A stretch of DNA of 64,000 bases. It comes from Elmis aenea (Eukaryota > Arthropoda > Insecta > Coleoptera > Elmidae). Both the position numbers and the translations under genes were made by a program. Location of the stretch: assembly GCA_947652605.1 (NCBI GenBank), contig OX393581.1, positions 5,522,640-5,586,639 of the forward strand. The letters run 5' to 3'. Shown here in pieces: positions 11,664 to 23,665 of the stretch (position 1 is its first letter; each line of letters begins with the position of its first letter). The notes beneath the pieces were generated by a model. The model searched no databases. It had not been told where the DNA came from and saw only the letters and a list, made by a program, of their open reading frames with translations.

Positions 11664-13001
11664 TACAGGGTGGACAAATTTCAATGTTTTAGTAGAGAAT
11701 CTCGGTAACTATAAGAGGTATCCAAAAACGGACCGCGCATCCTCGATCTCTTTTTTCGAGAAAAAGCTAATGGTGAAAACTAAAATTGGTTATCGTCTTT
11801 TGTTTTCGAGTTATCACCGATAACTCGATTTTTCGACTTTTCGTTTTATGACTTTATCTAGCTTGTTTATAAAAATAAAGAACAATAATTTTGACACTTT
11901 TTTGATAAGAATGCAGTGGCGTAGACAATTAAAAAAAATCCTAATTCGAGTTATGAGATAAAGTTGTATGTTTTTAAATAGAACCCATAGTTGGCTATGA
12001 CTTATTTAAATTCCTTATTTTTTGGTCATTCCAAATATATAAGGGTTGATGTAGTTATTTTCAATAACATGTATGTTGCGAAAGTTTTTTTTTTAAAGAA
12101 AATTATAGTAGGCTCTGAAAACAAAAACAAAACAAGGTGTAAAACCTTTTAAAACTAATTTGGTACAAGTTACGAAGGTTTTGTAATGTGTTGTTGTGAT
12201 AAACATTATAAATATATGAAAATAAGAAAACAACGATATAATGCAGTAATGTAGTATATTGTAGTTTATTTATTATCACAACAACAAATTACAAAACCTT
12301 CGTAACTTGTACCAAATGAGTTTTAAAAGGTTTTAAAAGCTTGTCATGAGAAAACAAAATTTTGTGTATATTATGACATTTCTCGAATTCCTTAAAGAGT
12401 GTTGATTGTCATATTTAATAAAATGGCTTTCACAAACAAAGAAAAACAGGACATATTAAAGAATTTCTAGCTTGTTACAAATTATACAATGAATCGCGAT
12501 CATATTAATCTCAAAGTGTTGTTTTTTTTTTGTATAAGATCATTTGATTCAAGAATTAAACAAGATGAATTTTTCTCAAATTTTTGTGGTAAAATATCAT
12601 TTTAGATATTAAGTCGTATATCATTAAAATCAGAAGACAAAATGTTATCCGACTATGAGATTAAAGTTATTTCGCCGTATTTAAAAAAATGAAGTTGATG
12701 ATGTTTCTGAAGAGACGAAACGTTGTTGGAAATTTTATGTTATCTCAAAATATAAAGCGCAAGAAGTTGCTATAGATAAAGTGCTTCCAGATTGTCGATA
12801 TCTTAAAAAGTGTAGGAAATAGGGCAAAAAAACGAAAATTATTTTTTTCAGTTTTTCTTGAATAACTTTTGAATTAAGACAGCTATGAAAATTTTCTTTG
12901 CAGGTATTTGATAAGGATCTAATTTCGCAACTTTGCCCGACTCGTAACTCTTAAGATAAGCGAGATCCCCATGCATTTACTCGAATTTGGGACACCATGT
13001 A
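11664..13001. mobile_element. TACAGGGTGG-type element with internal palindrome
   Basis: The left end is TACAGGGTGGACAAATT at 11664 and the right end is CACCATGTA at 12993-13001. The inverted right end (TACATGGTGTCCCAAATTC) resembles the left end and the terminus at 63457. The sequence 11664-12080 has inverted homology to 62190-62547 and direct homology to the part near 63790-63890. An internal inverted repeat of about 63 bp lies at 12141-12203 and 12273-12336. Plus-strand codons from about 12423 (MAFTNKEKQDILKNF then a stop) weakly recall the start of DUF4817-type mariner transposases. Confidence 0.6.
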
Positions 13002-14008
13002 TGTAGAGCAATGTTACCCAAACTTACAGTTTACATTACCAGCGTTGATTAGTGCAGCAATTTAAATTTAAAATGAATACACACACTTTACAGCACAATT
13101 TAACTTGCATAAAACATGTATCGCAGTGAATAAATTACTTAAGCGTAAAAGTTAACCAAAAACGATTTATGACCAAATGGAAATTATCCACGATTTAAAC
13201 TGTCCCATCAAATTCAGTTGTGTTCGCTCGCTGGTGGCATTCTAATTTTATTAATTACACTTAAGTAGTCTAGCGCATTAATATTTCACAGTTAAGCCCA
13301 CATAGGCATTCGCATGTTTGAATTGATTGTATTGGTTAATAATTTTTAAACAGATCAATACGTTCTATATATAGAATAATAAATATCTCGTTTCTATGTG
13401 TGTTGTAATTCCGCTTTAAAAAAATCGTGCAGTAAAAATACCAATTACATGGTGTTAACTCGACGTTGCTGCCCGACTTGTAACTGAATTGTCCAATTTG
13501 ATTGATGTGCGTTAATGGGCATTTCGTCGTTTTATAATATGCATGTCTGCATAGTCACATTATTTAAATTAATAAGTTTGTGCAAACATTCATGCAGCCT
13601 TAGCGTGACTTCACTCCGCCTACTAATTGATAGCTGCGGTAAAATCTCAATATTCAGTGAGGTCTTAACTTAATAAATATTCCGTTTATAGTTCGTACAT
13701 TAATTTCGCTTATTTACGTAAGTGAAGTTGACGTCGCCTACCAAGAATTGTGTTTCCATGCCCGATTGAATTTTAATGTCTAATTTTATTTATTGTTTCA
13801 TTACACACTTGACAAAATTAATTCCATTTATTCAGAGCTATTTCTAGCTGTGAATAATAACTGCTCAACAATTTGATTCAGTTGTTGTGGCATAGTGAGA
13901 AAACACATTAAAATCTTAAAGGTTAATTAAATCGAAACTTGTTGAAGTAATTTAAAATTTCATGGAAATGTTTTCTTAAAGGAAATCTATTTTAGGAGGG
14001 ATAGTAAT
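13002..14008. other. Non-coding DNA
   Basis: AT-rich sequence, mostly unique by eye. No gene or element is recognised. Confidence 0.5.
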
Positions 14009-14820
14009 TTATTATTATTTCCGCGGAGGTGGTCCCCTTTCGTGTTCTTGTACTGCGACCTATGGTCTATTGTACCCTCTGGTGATAGCCCCTTGAAGAA
14101 GTCCTGTGTTTTTGAAAAACTACGGGATTTTTTTAAGGGTGTTTTTCTTAACTCTTCTTGGTTTGCTTTTTCTATTCCCAGAAGTCTACACTGATAGGGT
14201 GTGAATCCTTCACACTGGCATATTACGTGAAGAGGAGGTTCTTCTTCATCGCCAAATCCTCTGCATATATCGCTCCAAGAGCCCTATTATGTAGTAGTGT
14301 TTGTTTAGCCCACAGTGTCCTGTGAAGAATCCTGTGGTTGCTCAGATGTCTACTTTGCTCATCCTGAGCATTTCTTCTGTCTTTTCTTTAGAGTCGGCTT
14401 GTCGTGCAACTTTTCCAATGAGCATTATGCCCTTGTATTACTATGTCATTAAGACACCGCTTGGCTGTTCCATAGGATGTACCAACTGCGGGTTCTGGTC
14501 CGAAGAAAGGTGTCTCGCTGCCAATTTTGGCTAGGCGATCTGCCTTCTCGTTCCCTGGTATATTAGTGCGCCCTGGACACCATACCAGTTTAACATTACT
14601 CCTGCTTCCTAGCACGTTAAGTGCCCGTATGCAGTTGAGAACAAGTCCTGAGTTTACTTCCGACGAGCCAAGAGCTTTTAAGGCTACTTGGCTGTCGGAC
14701 ACTATGAAGATTCTTTTATTACGTGTAGTAATTGCCTTGGATTCAAACAAAAAATCCAAAAATAATTTACCGTGTTCGTTAATTGCTGTGTATGAACAAA
14801 AAATGCATGCCATATTTTCC
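14009..14820 (-). mobile_element. RNase H-bearing non-LTR retrotransposon, 3' copy 2
   Basis: The best-preserved copy of the family, running on the minus strand from the RNase H domain (14813) to a 3' end with an AAT-type tail at about 14009-14022. After the RNase H domain come a G-H-N-A-H-W-K-S segment and a degenerate Cys-rich stretch with L-E-R-Y-M-Q-R-I-W-R type codons. The last common segment ends next to GGTCGCAGTACA. The domain order RT, RNase H, C-terminal Cys motif occurs in I/R1/LOA-group elements, so I place it in that broad group only. Confidence 0.8.
14388..14813 (-). pseudogene. RNase H domain remnant of a non-LTR retrotransposon
   Basis: A 141-codon open frame. IFIVSDSQVALKAL holds the D-S-Q-A-A-L type catalytic strand. 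VKLVWCPGRTNIPGNEKADR holds the W-x-P-G-H-x-x-(I/V)-x-G-N-E-x-A-D block with its last catalytic aspartate, although the usual His is Arg here (G-R-T). The N-terminal part of the RNase H fold is present, but the reverse transcriptase is missing because the copy is truncated at about 14820. The enzyme would remove RNA from RNA:DNA hybrids during reverse transcription. Confidence 0.85.
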
Positions 14821-14845
14821 TAATATGTGGTTACAATTACAAAGT

Positions 14846-14938
14846 GTTTATAACATATTAGAAATGTATTGTTTTCTCTTTAATTCGATTGACCGTATCC
14901 AAAAATAAATAGAGCAGTATTCCTTTACATCAAAATTA
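14846..14938. repeat. Diverged direct repeat, left copy
   Basis: Shares the order TTAATTCGATTGACC, CCAAAAATAAATA, CAG-ATTCCTT and TCAAA with 15940-16032 at roughly 80 per cent by eye. The two copies sit immediately on either side of the RTE-A copy at 14939-15940. Confidence 0.7.
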
Positions 14939-15940
14939 TTATTATTTAGTCATGAGTCCTTCTACTGTTAAATGTAAAACTGTTGAGTTGTGTTGTGCTG
15001 ACTTTTTACCATGTTTTTCTGCCTTGTGCTAGATTTTTTATGTCTTTCCATTTGATGTTTTTCTCGATCTACCTGTTTTGTTTTATCCCTATGATCTGTT
15101 TCATAGGCTTTTCTGATTAACCTTTCTTCTTTCATTCTATAAATGTGACCCAACCATCCCAGCTGTCTTTCTTGTATTTTTGTTTCAACTGATTTTATCT
15201 TTAATTGTTCTCTATATGTTTCATTTCTGATTCTATCTTTTTGGTTTTTCATTTGATTTTTCTTAGAAATCTGATTTTTGCTGCACTCACTCGGATACTA
15301 TTTTTATTGTGTCCACGTTTTGCTTCCGTATAAAAGTGCCGGAGTTACTATCTTTTTACCAATTCTACTTTTTTCGTTTTGGGATTTCTCTATTTCCAAA
15401 AAATGTTGTTCTTAAACTGTTAAATATTCTTCCACATTTCTTGCCCTCTGCTTATTTCCTTGTCCATTCCTCCATTTTTTTCTATGATCACTCCTAAATA
15501 TTAAAAGCTTTTTACGTGTTCCAACCTAAGTCCATTTAAAGTGATGTTATGCCCTTTGTTCTTTGTTGTAACGATCATAGTTTTAGTTTTTTCTGTATTT
15601 ATTTTCACATTGATTTTTTCCAATTCCTGTCTAAACTATGTTGCAGAATATTTTGTGTTTCCGCGACTAAGATCATGTCGTCATTAGCTAAGTTATGCTT
15701 ATTTTTTCATTTTCCAGCTACCTAGGTGAAATAGTCCCATTTTTTGTTTTACCTCTTCAATTATCCCATCTATAGGTACTAAGAATAATAATAGACTGAG
15801 CACGCATCCTTGTTTTAAGCCATCTTTCATTTCAAACTCTTCCGATTCTTCATTTTGGGTTCTTACAATATTAACCTTTTTGTCGTATATCGCTTTAATC
15901 ATGTCCTTTTTGCCCCCTTTCTTGTATAATGGTAGGATTT
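14939..15940 (-). mobile_element. RTE-A copy with partial reverse transcriptase
   Basis: The longest RTE-A copy in its RT part. Minus-strand frames give DGLKQGCVLS (the RT motif G-L-K-Q-G-C-x-L-S, 15785-15845), then LANDDMILVAE around 15665-15697 (the active-site box, normally L/Y-A-D-D, with one extra Asn). The NTEKTK-type thumb, the YGSE-type block and RQLGWLGHIYRMKEERLIRK (15120-15180) follow. The 3' end is the GGACTCATGACTAAATAA with an AAT tail. Many frameshifts make it non-functional. Confidence 0.85.
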
Positions 15941-16032
15941 TTTTAAATAACAGTTTAGAAAAGTTTTTTTTTAAATTCGATTGACCACGCCCAAAAATAA
16001 ATATAACAGCATTCCTTCACTTCAAAGTTAAA
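15940..16032. repeat. Diverged direct repeat, right copy
   Basis: Partner of 14846-14938. It contains AAATTCGATTGACC, CCCAAAAATAAATA and CATTCCTTCACTTCAAAG. Confidence 0.7.
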
Positions 16033-17515
16033 TTAATAATTAAAATAGCAGCAAATGAAATTTGTTTTGGGTCATATAAGGCCCGAACAGAACAGCATGG
16101 TTAACCAAAACAATCGAAGTATGTCAAAATGTAGCTTACACTTTACCAAAAACTTATTTATGTAGCACTTGTTTCATAAAATCAACTTCGTTTTAGCAGT
16201 CTCCAGAATTTTGGCCCATTCTTAGATTGGGTAATGTTGAAAAATATGTGATATAAACGAAGTGGTTGTGATTTTTGAGACGTCCACTACAAATTTTTAT
16301 CAATGTATAGAACAAAAACTTTTTACGCCAGTTTCAATTCTGTAATCAGAGCTTTTTAGAAATATATCCACTTATTTTGTTGCTATTGTCTTGGACGAGT
16401 TTTTTTTTTTTATTAGTGTTATTAAACAATTTACGACATAGCTGATGCTACAAAATTCAAAAAGCATGTTTGCAGAGAACGATCTTACATCGCCACAACT
16501 AGCGATTGAAAACTGAAAGGCATTTTCAAGTATAATTCTTTTTCTTCTATTATATTTTGTTTACCAACAACAATCTCATAACATTTCTATGCTCTTCAAA
16601 TGATTACAAATTGTGTACCACCCGCTGTGCGAACAATATTTAAGTACATTATTTACAGTTTTCTCAAATTAATGTCCTTGTAGTGGCGCGCATAGAACCA
16701 AACAGATCAAAAAGAGACATCCAAACGACGGTCGTATGAAATTTGCGAAGAGGTTTTACGTTCTGGTGATTTGTAAATTGTAACGGAGGCTAATGAGGGT
16801 GAATACGCTCTTAGTTGGAACAAATCAGCGGTATTGTGTCTTCAATGTCACTACGAGATCTTCAAATCAAGGTGCATTATGCTTTGAACTTGCACATAAA
16901 CCGAGGTCAGGAAAATAACGCAATTTCAGTAATTGTGTATTATGTTTTAATTGGATTCTCCTTGTTTACTGTCTTATCAAATGCGTCTTTTATAGCGGCT
17001 TCTAGTCGTATTGATAATTTTGTTCAAGTTTAAACAATTATGTCGAGGATAGTTGGCCGTAGCTTATAAACACAAGCAAAATAGTATACAGGGTGTAGAA
17101 TACGATCACGCGATATAGTAATTTCAATGGTAAAATTTTAACAGTTGTATAATATCTTCCCTAATTATTTTGTAGAAAAAATATTGAGTTTTTTTTGCAG
17201 AGAAAAAAATTCTGTGTCTACAAATGTAATCAATATTTAAAGCTTTCCAATAAATGAAAATTGAGAATATTGCAAAGCGCCGTTTTGACTAAAATCTGTA
17301 GTGCCTTGGATTATGCTGTGAGAACTGCCCAGCCTAATATTATCACCTTGAGGCAAAATTTATTCTTAAGAAGCTGTTAAAAAAAATCATTTAAGAATAA
17401 TACTTTTGCAAACAACAAAGCTTTTATTTTAATTAACTATTTAAAAGTTATTTACATTAGCATAAGCTGTAATAATATTTATTCTAGGTACATGTATTTA
17501 TGTTAATGGCCGAAA
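16033..17515. other. Non-coding DNA with one solitary TACAGGGTG end
   Basis: A TACAGGGTGTAG string at 17087 resembles the terminus of the local inverted-repeat elements, but no partner end was found. No gene is recognised; the 72-codon frame at 16815 shows no feature. Confidence 0.5.
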
Positions 17516-18714
17516 TACAGGGTGAGTCATTAATGCGGGATCGGTCGATTGTGGCTAAACGGTTTGCGATAGAACTTTGATTGTATACTTTGATTTTATA
17601 CAGTTTTTTCTTCCGAACACGATACAAATTTTTTCAAATATACAGGGTGAGTCCCCTCTCTGGAACTAATAGAAACTTTTATATTTCAAATACAACACCA
17701 CATTTTTTATTTAATATTTTTGACCGCCTTCATTTTAGCTTTGCATCAATATAAAATACTATAGGTTTCTATGCGGCGTTGTCACTAAAAAAAATTATTT
17801 TCAAGTGTTTTTTAGGTTTTAAGTATTTAAAAAATTCTCCTAAAGTTATTTTTCGAAGTACAGAGTTGTAATTTGGTAGGGACATGCAAAAAACATTGCT
17901 CTATTCGCTCGATATGAAAAAGTTCGAAATACACATACAGGGTGTTCATAAATAGGTGACTTCCATGATTTTTAAAAGCTCGTAACTCAATTTTTTCAAA
18001 CGCAAACCCCTGTATTTTCTTTTGTCATCGAATTCGTCTTTAAGAGAGCTTAATTTTTTATTAAGTATGTCGTATACCCAAAACATACTTTTCGAGATAT
18101 TTGACATTTTTTCTTCTAATAGTTATTGAAGTAAAGAGTGCCGTGGAAATCGAAAAAAACTTCACTAACGTCAAAAACTTGTCATTTATTTCTTAAATTA
18201 TTGCGTATAAATACAAGGGTTAGCAATTGAAACAATTGAGTTACGAGCTTTTGAAATTCATGGAAGTTGCCACCTATTTAAGAACACCCTGTACGCGTGA
18301 TTCAAACTTTGTCATATCGAGAGAATAGAGCAATGTTTTCTGCATGTCCTTACCAAATTACAACGTAGTACCTAGAAAAATCACTTCAGGAGAATATTTT
18401 AAATAAAGACTTAAAACGTTGACAAATTTTGAAAAATATTTTTTTAGTGACAACGCCGCATAGAAACCTGTAGTATTTTATATTGATGCAAAGCTAAAAT
18501 AAAGGCGGTCATAAATATCAAATAAAAAATGTGGTGTTGTATTTGAAATGTAAAAGTTGCTATTAGTTCCAGAGAGGTGACTCACCCTGTATACTTGAAA
18601 ATATTTTAATCGTGTTTGGAAGAAAAAACTGTATAAAATAGCGTTTGAGTCAAATTTCCATCTTAAACCGTTTAGCCACAATCGACCGATCCCGTACTAA
18701 CGACTTACCCAGTA
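17516..18714. mobile_element. 1.2-kb fold-back element with three nested terminal pairs
   Basis: Nearly the whole element is one imperfect palindrome: an arm at 17516-18003, a loop of about 220 bp, and an arm at 18225-18714. In the left arm TACAGGGTG occurs at 17516, 17641 and 17936. The right arm has mirror partners at 18710 (decayed to TTACCCAGTA), 18583 and 18285. The outer arms share TAATGCGGGATCGGTCGATT and the inner arms share AGCTCGTAACTCAA. No coding frame is seen, and the open frame at 18478 is a by-product. It is probably non-autonomous, moved by a Tc1/mariner-type transposase acting at TA sites. Confidence 0.85.
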
Positions 18715-19605
18715 TATTAATAAGGTGAAAAATTTATTTTTTACATGGCCTATTTTTGTTTGATTAGTTCAAAAGGTTTGGGTGATACTGTATTGAAATA
18801 TATGCCCTGCTATTTTTACTGTGTTGGGGCTTTAGAAATTGCTGAAACAGTCGATTAATTAATCTTGTCTATGAAGTCAGTACAAAGAAAATGAGTCCAT
18901 AAATCGTAGATTTACTTATTTCCAACAAGACGTTAACTTGAACTAAATCTTTCTCCCCCACACTAAATCTCGTATGATTGATAATTTTTTCGAACTGTTT
19001 TTCTTCGTGAGTAGAATCGATTTCTACAGGAAGAAGATGATGCATAAATCATAACTGTTTTTATATTGTTAAGCACTTATTTAGGTTTTTTAACATTACT
19101 TTTTAGAAGTGAAAGTTCAATGTTTTGCTGTAATTGTTCAATTTTTAAAATTATTGGATAATCGATTAAGTTTAATAAAGATACAAAAAGTATCTATTTA
19201 CCTGTACGTTAAACCGAAAAAAAAACATCATGTTTTTTTCTATTGTGAAATTTATAAGCATGAATGCTTGGGCGAGGCAGTAACATGAGTAATAAAAAGG
19301 TCATAAAACGTTTATGTAGCAAAATAACTGAAAAGCTTGTACTTACATTTTCACAGTGCATTTAGAAACTGCTCATGAAAATAATATTGTCTAATTGACG
19401 ACATGTATTGATCTAACTAAGGATTTTATTTCAAATAAAAAACTTGGAAACTTTTATGGAAAAGCATTTTGTACAATTTAAGTAATAAAAATTGCTTATA
19501 AAGTCTTTGTGAAACTTTGTATACACGATTTATGTGTCGTAAAAATATCAATTTGTGTAAACCACAATTTGCTGATTTTTTTATGCCGTTCTATTAAGTT
19601 TTGTT
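18715..19605. other. Non-coding DNA
   Basis: AT-rich sequence, nothing recognised. Confidence 0.5.
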
Positions 19606-19890
19606 ATACTTAATGCCAGACACGGTCGAATGGTTAAGCAATGTCGAGGAATACTGCAGAGCAGTACTTCCTCTTCAAACGCTTTTTCTATTATTGCCGT
19701 TACTCGATAGTAGAGTGTTGACTACGAAAGCTAAAATTGATGATCTGGCAGGTACGTTAGTGGGTTGAGACGCTTAAGGAACAGTTTCTTAAACAGTTCT
19801 GATATCGCTGGTAATAACGAAATAGGTCGATATGATGTTACTTCTGGAGCATAATCATCTGAGCTGTTTTGAAGCAGTCAGGTATAGAAG
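19606..19890 (-). mobile_element. Jockey-like reverse transcriptase fragment
   Basis: Minus-strand codons read SYRPISLLPAISELFKK, then LPDHQF, then YCSAVFLDIA-stop-PFDRVWH. These are successive fingers and palm motifs of Jockey-clade reverse transcriptases. F-L-D-I-A-x-x-F-D-R-V-W-H is motif A with the first catalytic aspartate. A stop sits inside motif A and frames shift elsewhere. Only this central piece remains. Confidence 0.8.
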
Positions 19891-20865
19891 GGAAACATAA
19901 AAATTAAAAATTTTAATAGCTTCAATCAATACATATTACTTTATTGCTGAATCATTACTAACATAAATATACTACCACAAATACGGATTACACGCTTTAA
20001 CGATAACATATATGTAGTACTTGAACATACTACCTATACAAATTCATAGTGTTAAAAGTGCACACAAATATGTACAAAATAATTGTTTCAAGTCTCATGA
20101 TGCGTAGGTAATAAATAAGCCAATAAAACGCAAATCATATTATTTGCGAGCTTCGGCAATTTGAAACCCGAACAAATCCATGGTTCACAATGGCAGAGCT
20201 AACAATATTGAAACATAAAGCAAGATAACACCATCCCCTGTCAACTGTGCGCTATTTGTGAAGGTTTACGATCGAATACTAGCATTTGATGAGGTGGTGA
20301 TGTTTTGTTCCATCCTTCGTGAGGGTCGCTTGCATCCCTGCCTGCTTTATATCTGTTTAGAAGCTCATGATATTATGTGATTATGTAACAACAATCAAAA
20401 TAAAGCACTTTAAGTTATTATGCAGATTATGGTATTGGATTCATTGAGGGGTTCTGTTACAATAAAATTTTATTATCGTTGATTATGCGAGAGTTTCGAG
20501 ATAAATTTGTTTGATTGTGTAAATATAGGTAATTTTAGGCACACTTCGAACAGCTAATACCAAAAGGAGTTGGATTTTGTCCGTTTATTTCACAATCGAT
20601 ATAATATACTTTACGACATTTATTGAATATATTTTCTACTTGTAGGTATTGTTGTTGACTTAAGTTCAGGAAATAATTAAAGTATGCTTCTATGTATTAT
20701 CAATACGACTAATTAAATGATTATTTTTAATTAAACTTATTCATGTTACAGTATTGGACTTTCAGTATGCCTATGTGGCCCTTTTCTTAAAAAGTTTGGG
20801 GACCCCTGGTCTACATACCTTTCTGCCCTAAGGTGTAAGGTATTTGTAATAGTACTGATTACAGC
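19891..20865. other. Non-coding DNA with a solitary hAT-type end
   Basis: The minus-strand string CAGGGGTCCCCAAACTTTTT, from 20808 down to 20789, is typical of hAT-type non-autonomous element termini. No matching second end was found. Confidence 0.5.
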
Positions 20866-21578
20866 TCATGGTTAACTTAGATGTACGAATTTCGTCCATT
20901 TCTTTTTGTTCTTCATCATTCTTGTTGTCTCTGTGCAGTTCTTGTTTCGTTCTTTATAATCAATGTCACTTCTTCATTTTCTTCGGTCTCCCCTTTCTTC
21001 TTTTATTCTGTACTTTTGCCTTCCATATCTGTTTAACTTGTCTTTTTTGCTGCATTCGGTTGATGTGTCCAAACCATTTCAGCTGGTTTCTCTCGATTAC
21101 AGTATGTACTGATTCTAAATCTAGTTCCTCTCTGAACAGTTCATTTCTTATTTTGTTTCTACGTGTGACGCCCTTTACTGCTCTTAAGTATTTCATCTTC
21201 ATAGCTTGTAATCTGCTTCTCTGTGACTGGTTTAATACCCAACTCTCACTTCCATACACCAGGGTTGGTATGAATACTGTCTTGTAAATAGTCATTTTTG
21301 TTTTTTTGCTCATTTCTCTTTTTCTTATTACCAATCTATTCATGATATACTTTTGCTGCACTATTTATTCTTTCTTTTATCTCATGTTACCTTCTCTCTC
21401 TATCCAAATTCCCAGGTATTTATACCCTTCCACCTGTTTTATTTTTTCCTTGTTCAGTTCTATGTTAAGTTGCTTTTGTTCTTTACCTATCATCATAACC
21501 TTTGTTTTGTTCGTGTTAATCTTTAAGTTCCTTTTCTTTAGTTCTTTTTCCCACACCCCTGGTCTAAATTAACCATGA
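20866..21578 (-). mobile_element. RTE-like element (family B) 3' part
   Basis: A 131-codon minus frame (21361-20966) carries IPTLVYGSESWVLNQSQ, MKYLRAVKGVTRRNKIRNEL and NQLKWFGHINRM, the RTE C-terminal blocks. Upstream codons give LKINTNKTKVMMIGK and YKYLGIWIE (thumb motifs). The segment is framed by a 16-bp inverted repeat with one mismatch (20866-20881 and 21563-21578), which is unusual for this class. It is less decayed than RTE-A in the C-terminal frame. Confidence 0.85.
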
Positions 21579-23665
21579 ATGTCGAAATTTTTAATACGGA
21601 CCGATGTAATAGTAAAACGTGACTTCTAAATTATTTCGAGAAAGTTAGGTCATTAAGGTTTATCATGTTTGATAATGAACATAGAAATTACGTAAAAGGA
21701 CGAATGCACTCAGTTTAACAAAAAAAAATGTAAATAAGATTCACCCCCAAAGACGTGGTCTGCCGGTGAAATGACAGATTCCCTTTAAGCGGGTCTTAAA
21801 CCCACGGATAGCGATTTATTTGAACCTAATTGTTCTCCCCTGAGCATTATTTCCTCAAAATATGTTGAAATGAACAGTTATTGGTATAATCCCTAGGGTC
21901 AAGTGGATCATTTTGTCTGAAACCCTCGATTTCTGTTGTCAACGCGTTGCCTTGTCTTGTGTGAGGAATTCGATATCATACTTAATGTACTGTATTAAAT
22001 ATTGCGAAATGAACTTTCAACTGCAAAAAACAGTGAACAAAAAATATGTTATTAAAAGCTAAAATTAGTGGTTTCATCAAAAATGCCTGCTCATTTAAAT
22101 ACAAAGTTGACTTGACTCTCCGTTTAAACATTAATTAACTTAATTAAATACGATTAAGCGTTTCATAATATAACTGAATATATCCAGACTTTTATTAAAT
22201 TAATGTGATCTCGTAAAATACTTCAAGAAAACAGAGGTGATTTATTGTTTTTGAATTCCTTATTATTAGACGAAGTTTTAGTTTTACATTTAGTTATTGC
22301 CATTACAGGCAACATCATTGTTAATCTGCTTAGATTAGTAAGTTGGGGTTAGTTTTAAGTTAGTTATGAGGTGTTTCAAAAACGTGTGAAACAAAATAGC
22401 GATCGTTACACAGAAGCGTGTGCTGTGGCAAGTATTAAACTTGATCTTATAATAAGGGACGCTAAAACAATAAACTACCAACGAATTAAAATAGAATTTG
22501 AATTTCCAACACAATCACATGAACTGCTTCCGCTAAATGAAGAAAAATACAAAGATATTGCACAACTTTCAAAATTTTGTTATTCTAGATCTAATAAAAT
22601 TTCTACCTTAATCTACTTCATTAAAACAATTTTATTAATAAATAAGATAATTATTTATTAATGTATGTAAATAATTCTTAATCAGATCCTACGTTTAGTT
22701 TTGTTCCAAATAAGTTACAATTAATGGTTGACACATGGTATTTTTTCATTGTCATTCCTTTTTTTTTACCATAAATTTGACAGGTCATTTATAATAACTA
22801 ATTATTATAGTTTAAATAAAAATTATTTTTCACATTAATTGATCGATACTCATTTATAATAATACGATCCATAGTAAACTAAAGTTTGGTTGATGCAGCT
22901 CTATGAACAAAAAATACTAGACTTTAAAATCGAACTGTAAACATCTAGTAAAACTTATCATTCCTTGTTTTCACATAACACTCTTCATATGTTGTTTAGA
23001 AATTCATAGTCGTGTATTTAGGAATATCTTTTTCATGATTTTCGTAATTTAAAGTATTTGAGAGGCAATCATTATTAAAACTATAAATAATGCGTTTAAA
23101 AAGTATTTGATATTACGTTAAAGTCGGTCAAACAATTTAATTTTCTAGTTAAAAAATGTAAGCTTCCACCTACAAAAGCAAACAAGTTAAAATTTCATTA
23201 TATTAATGATAATTGGCGTTGTAGCTTTACTATATTCATTGAGGCCGTCATAAACAGCGTGTGCACATACACGGAGTGAATTAATCACATTCAGTAATTA
23301 TTCATGAGACGACTAAAAGAGCAGAAAAGCACGAGCGTAAATTTTAATACAAAATCAATAGTGACACAAAAACACACCTCTAAAACAAACAATTAGGTAT
23401 TTATTAGATGTTCCTGGTAAGGCTATTTAATATTTCAGTTGAGGGTGCTATAGCCGCAAAATGTGCCGCCGTAACCACATAAAATGACAATGTCAACAGA
23501 TTAAATAAATACGACGATGTTAAGTTTGTGTGATAACAGTTTTAGGGGACTGTTATTTAAAAGTGCAATTAATTCTAATGCTGACGTAGTGGATAAAATA
23601 TCACAGAAGTTTATTTAGTAATGCCAGATTATACAAAATATAACTAAATATGAACACATTACGTA
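21579..23665. other. Non-coding DNA
   Basis: A 96-codon frame at 22371-22661 is somewhat less AT-driven than its neighbours (DLIIRDAKTINYQRIK, LPLNEEKYKDIAQLSK) and could be a piece of a transposon protein, but I do not recognise it. The rest shows no feature. Confidence 0.4.

Noticed and set aside
17516..18714. CRISPR-like regular repeats in the TACAGGGTG motif series
   Set aside because: Motifs are irregularly spaced and mirror-symmetric; they are transposon ends in a palindrome.
22371..22661. 96-codon open frame that looks slightly protein-like
   Set aside because: Could be a transposon piece, but no motif could be named, so it is not called as a gene.
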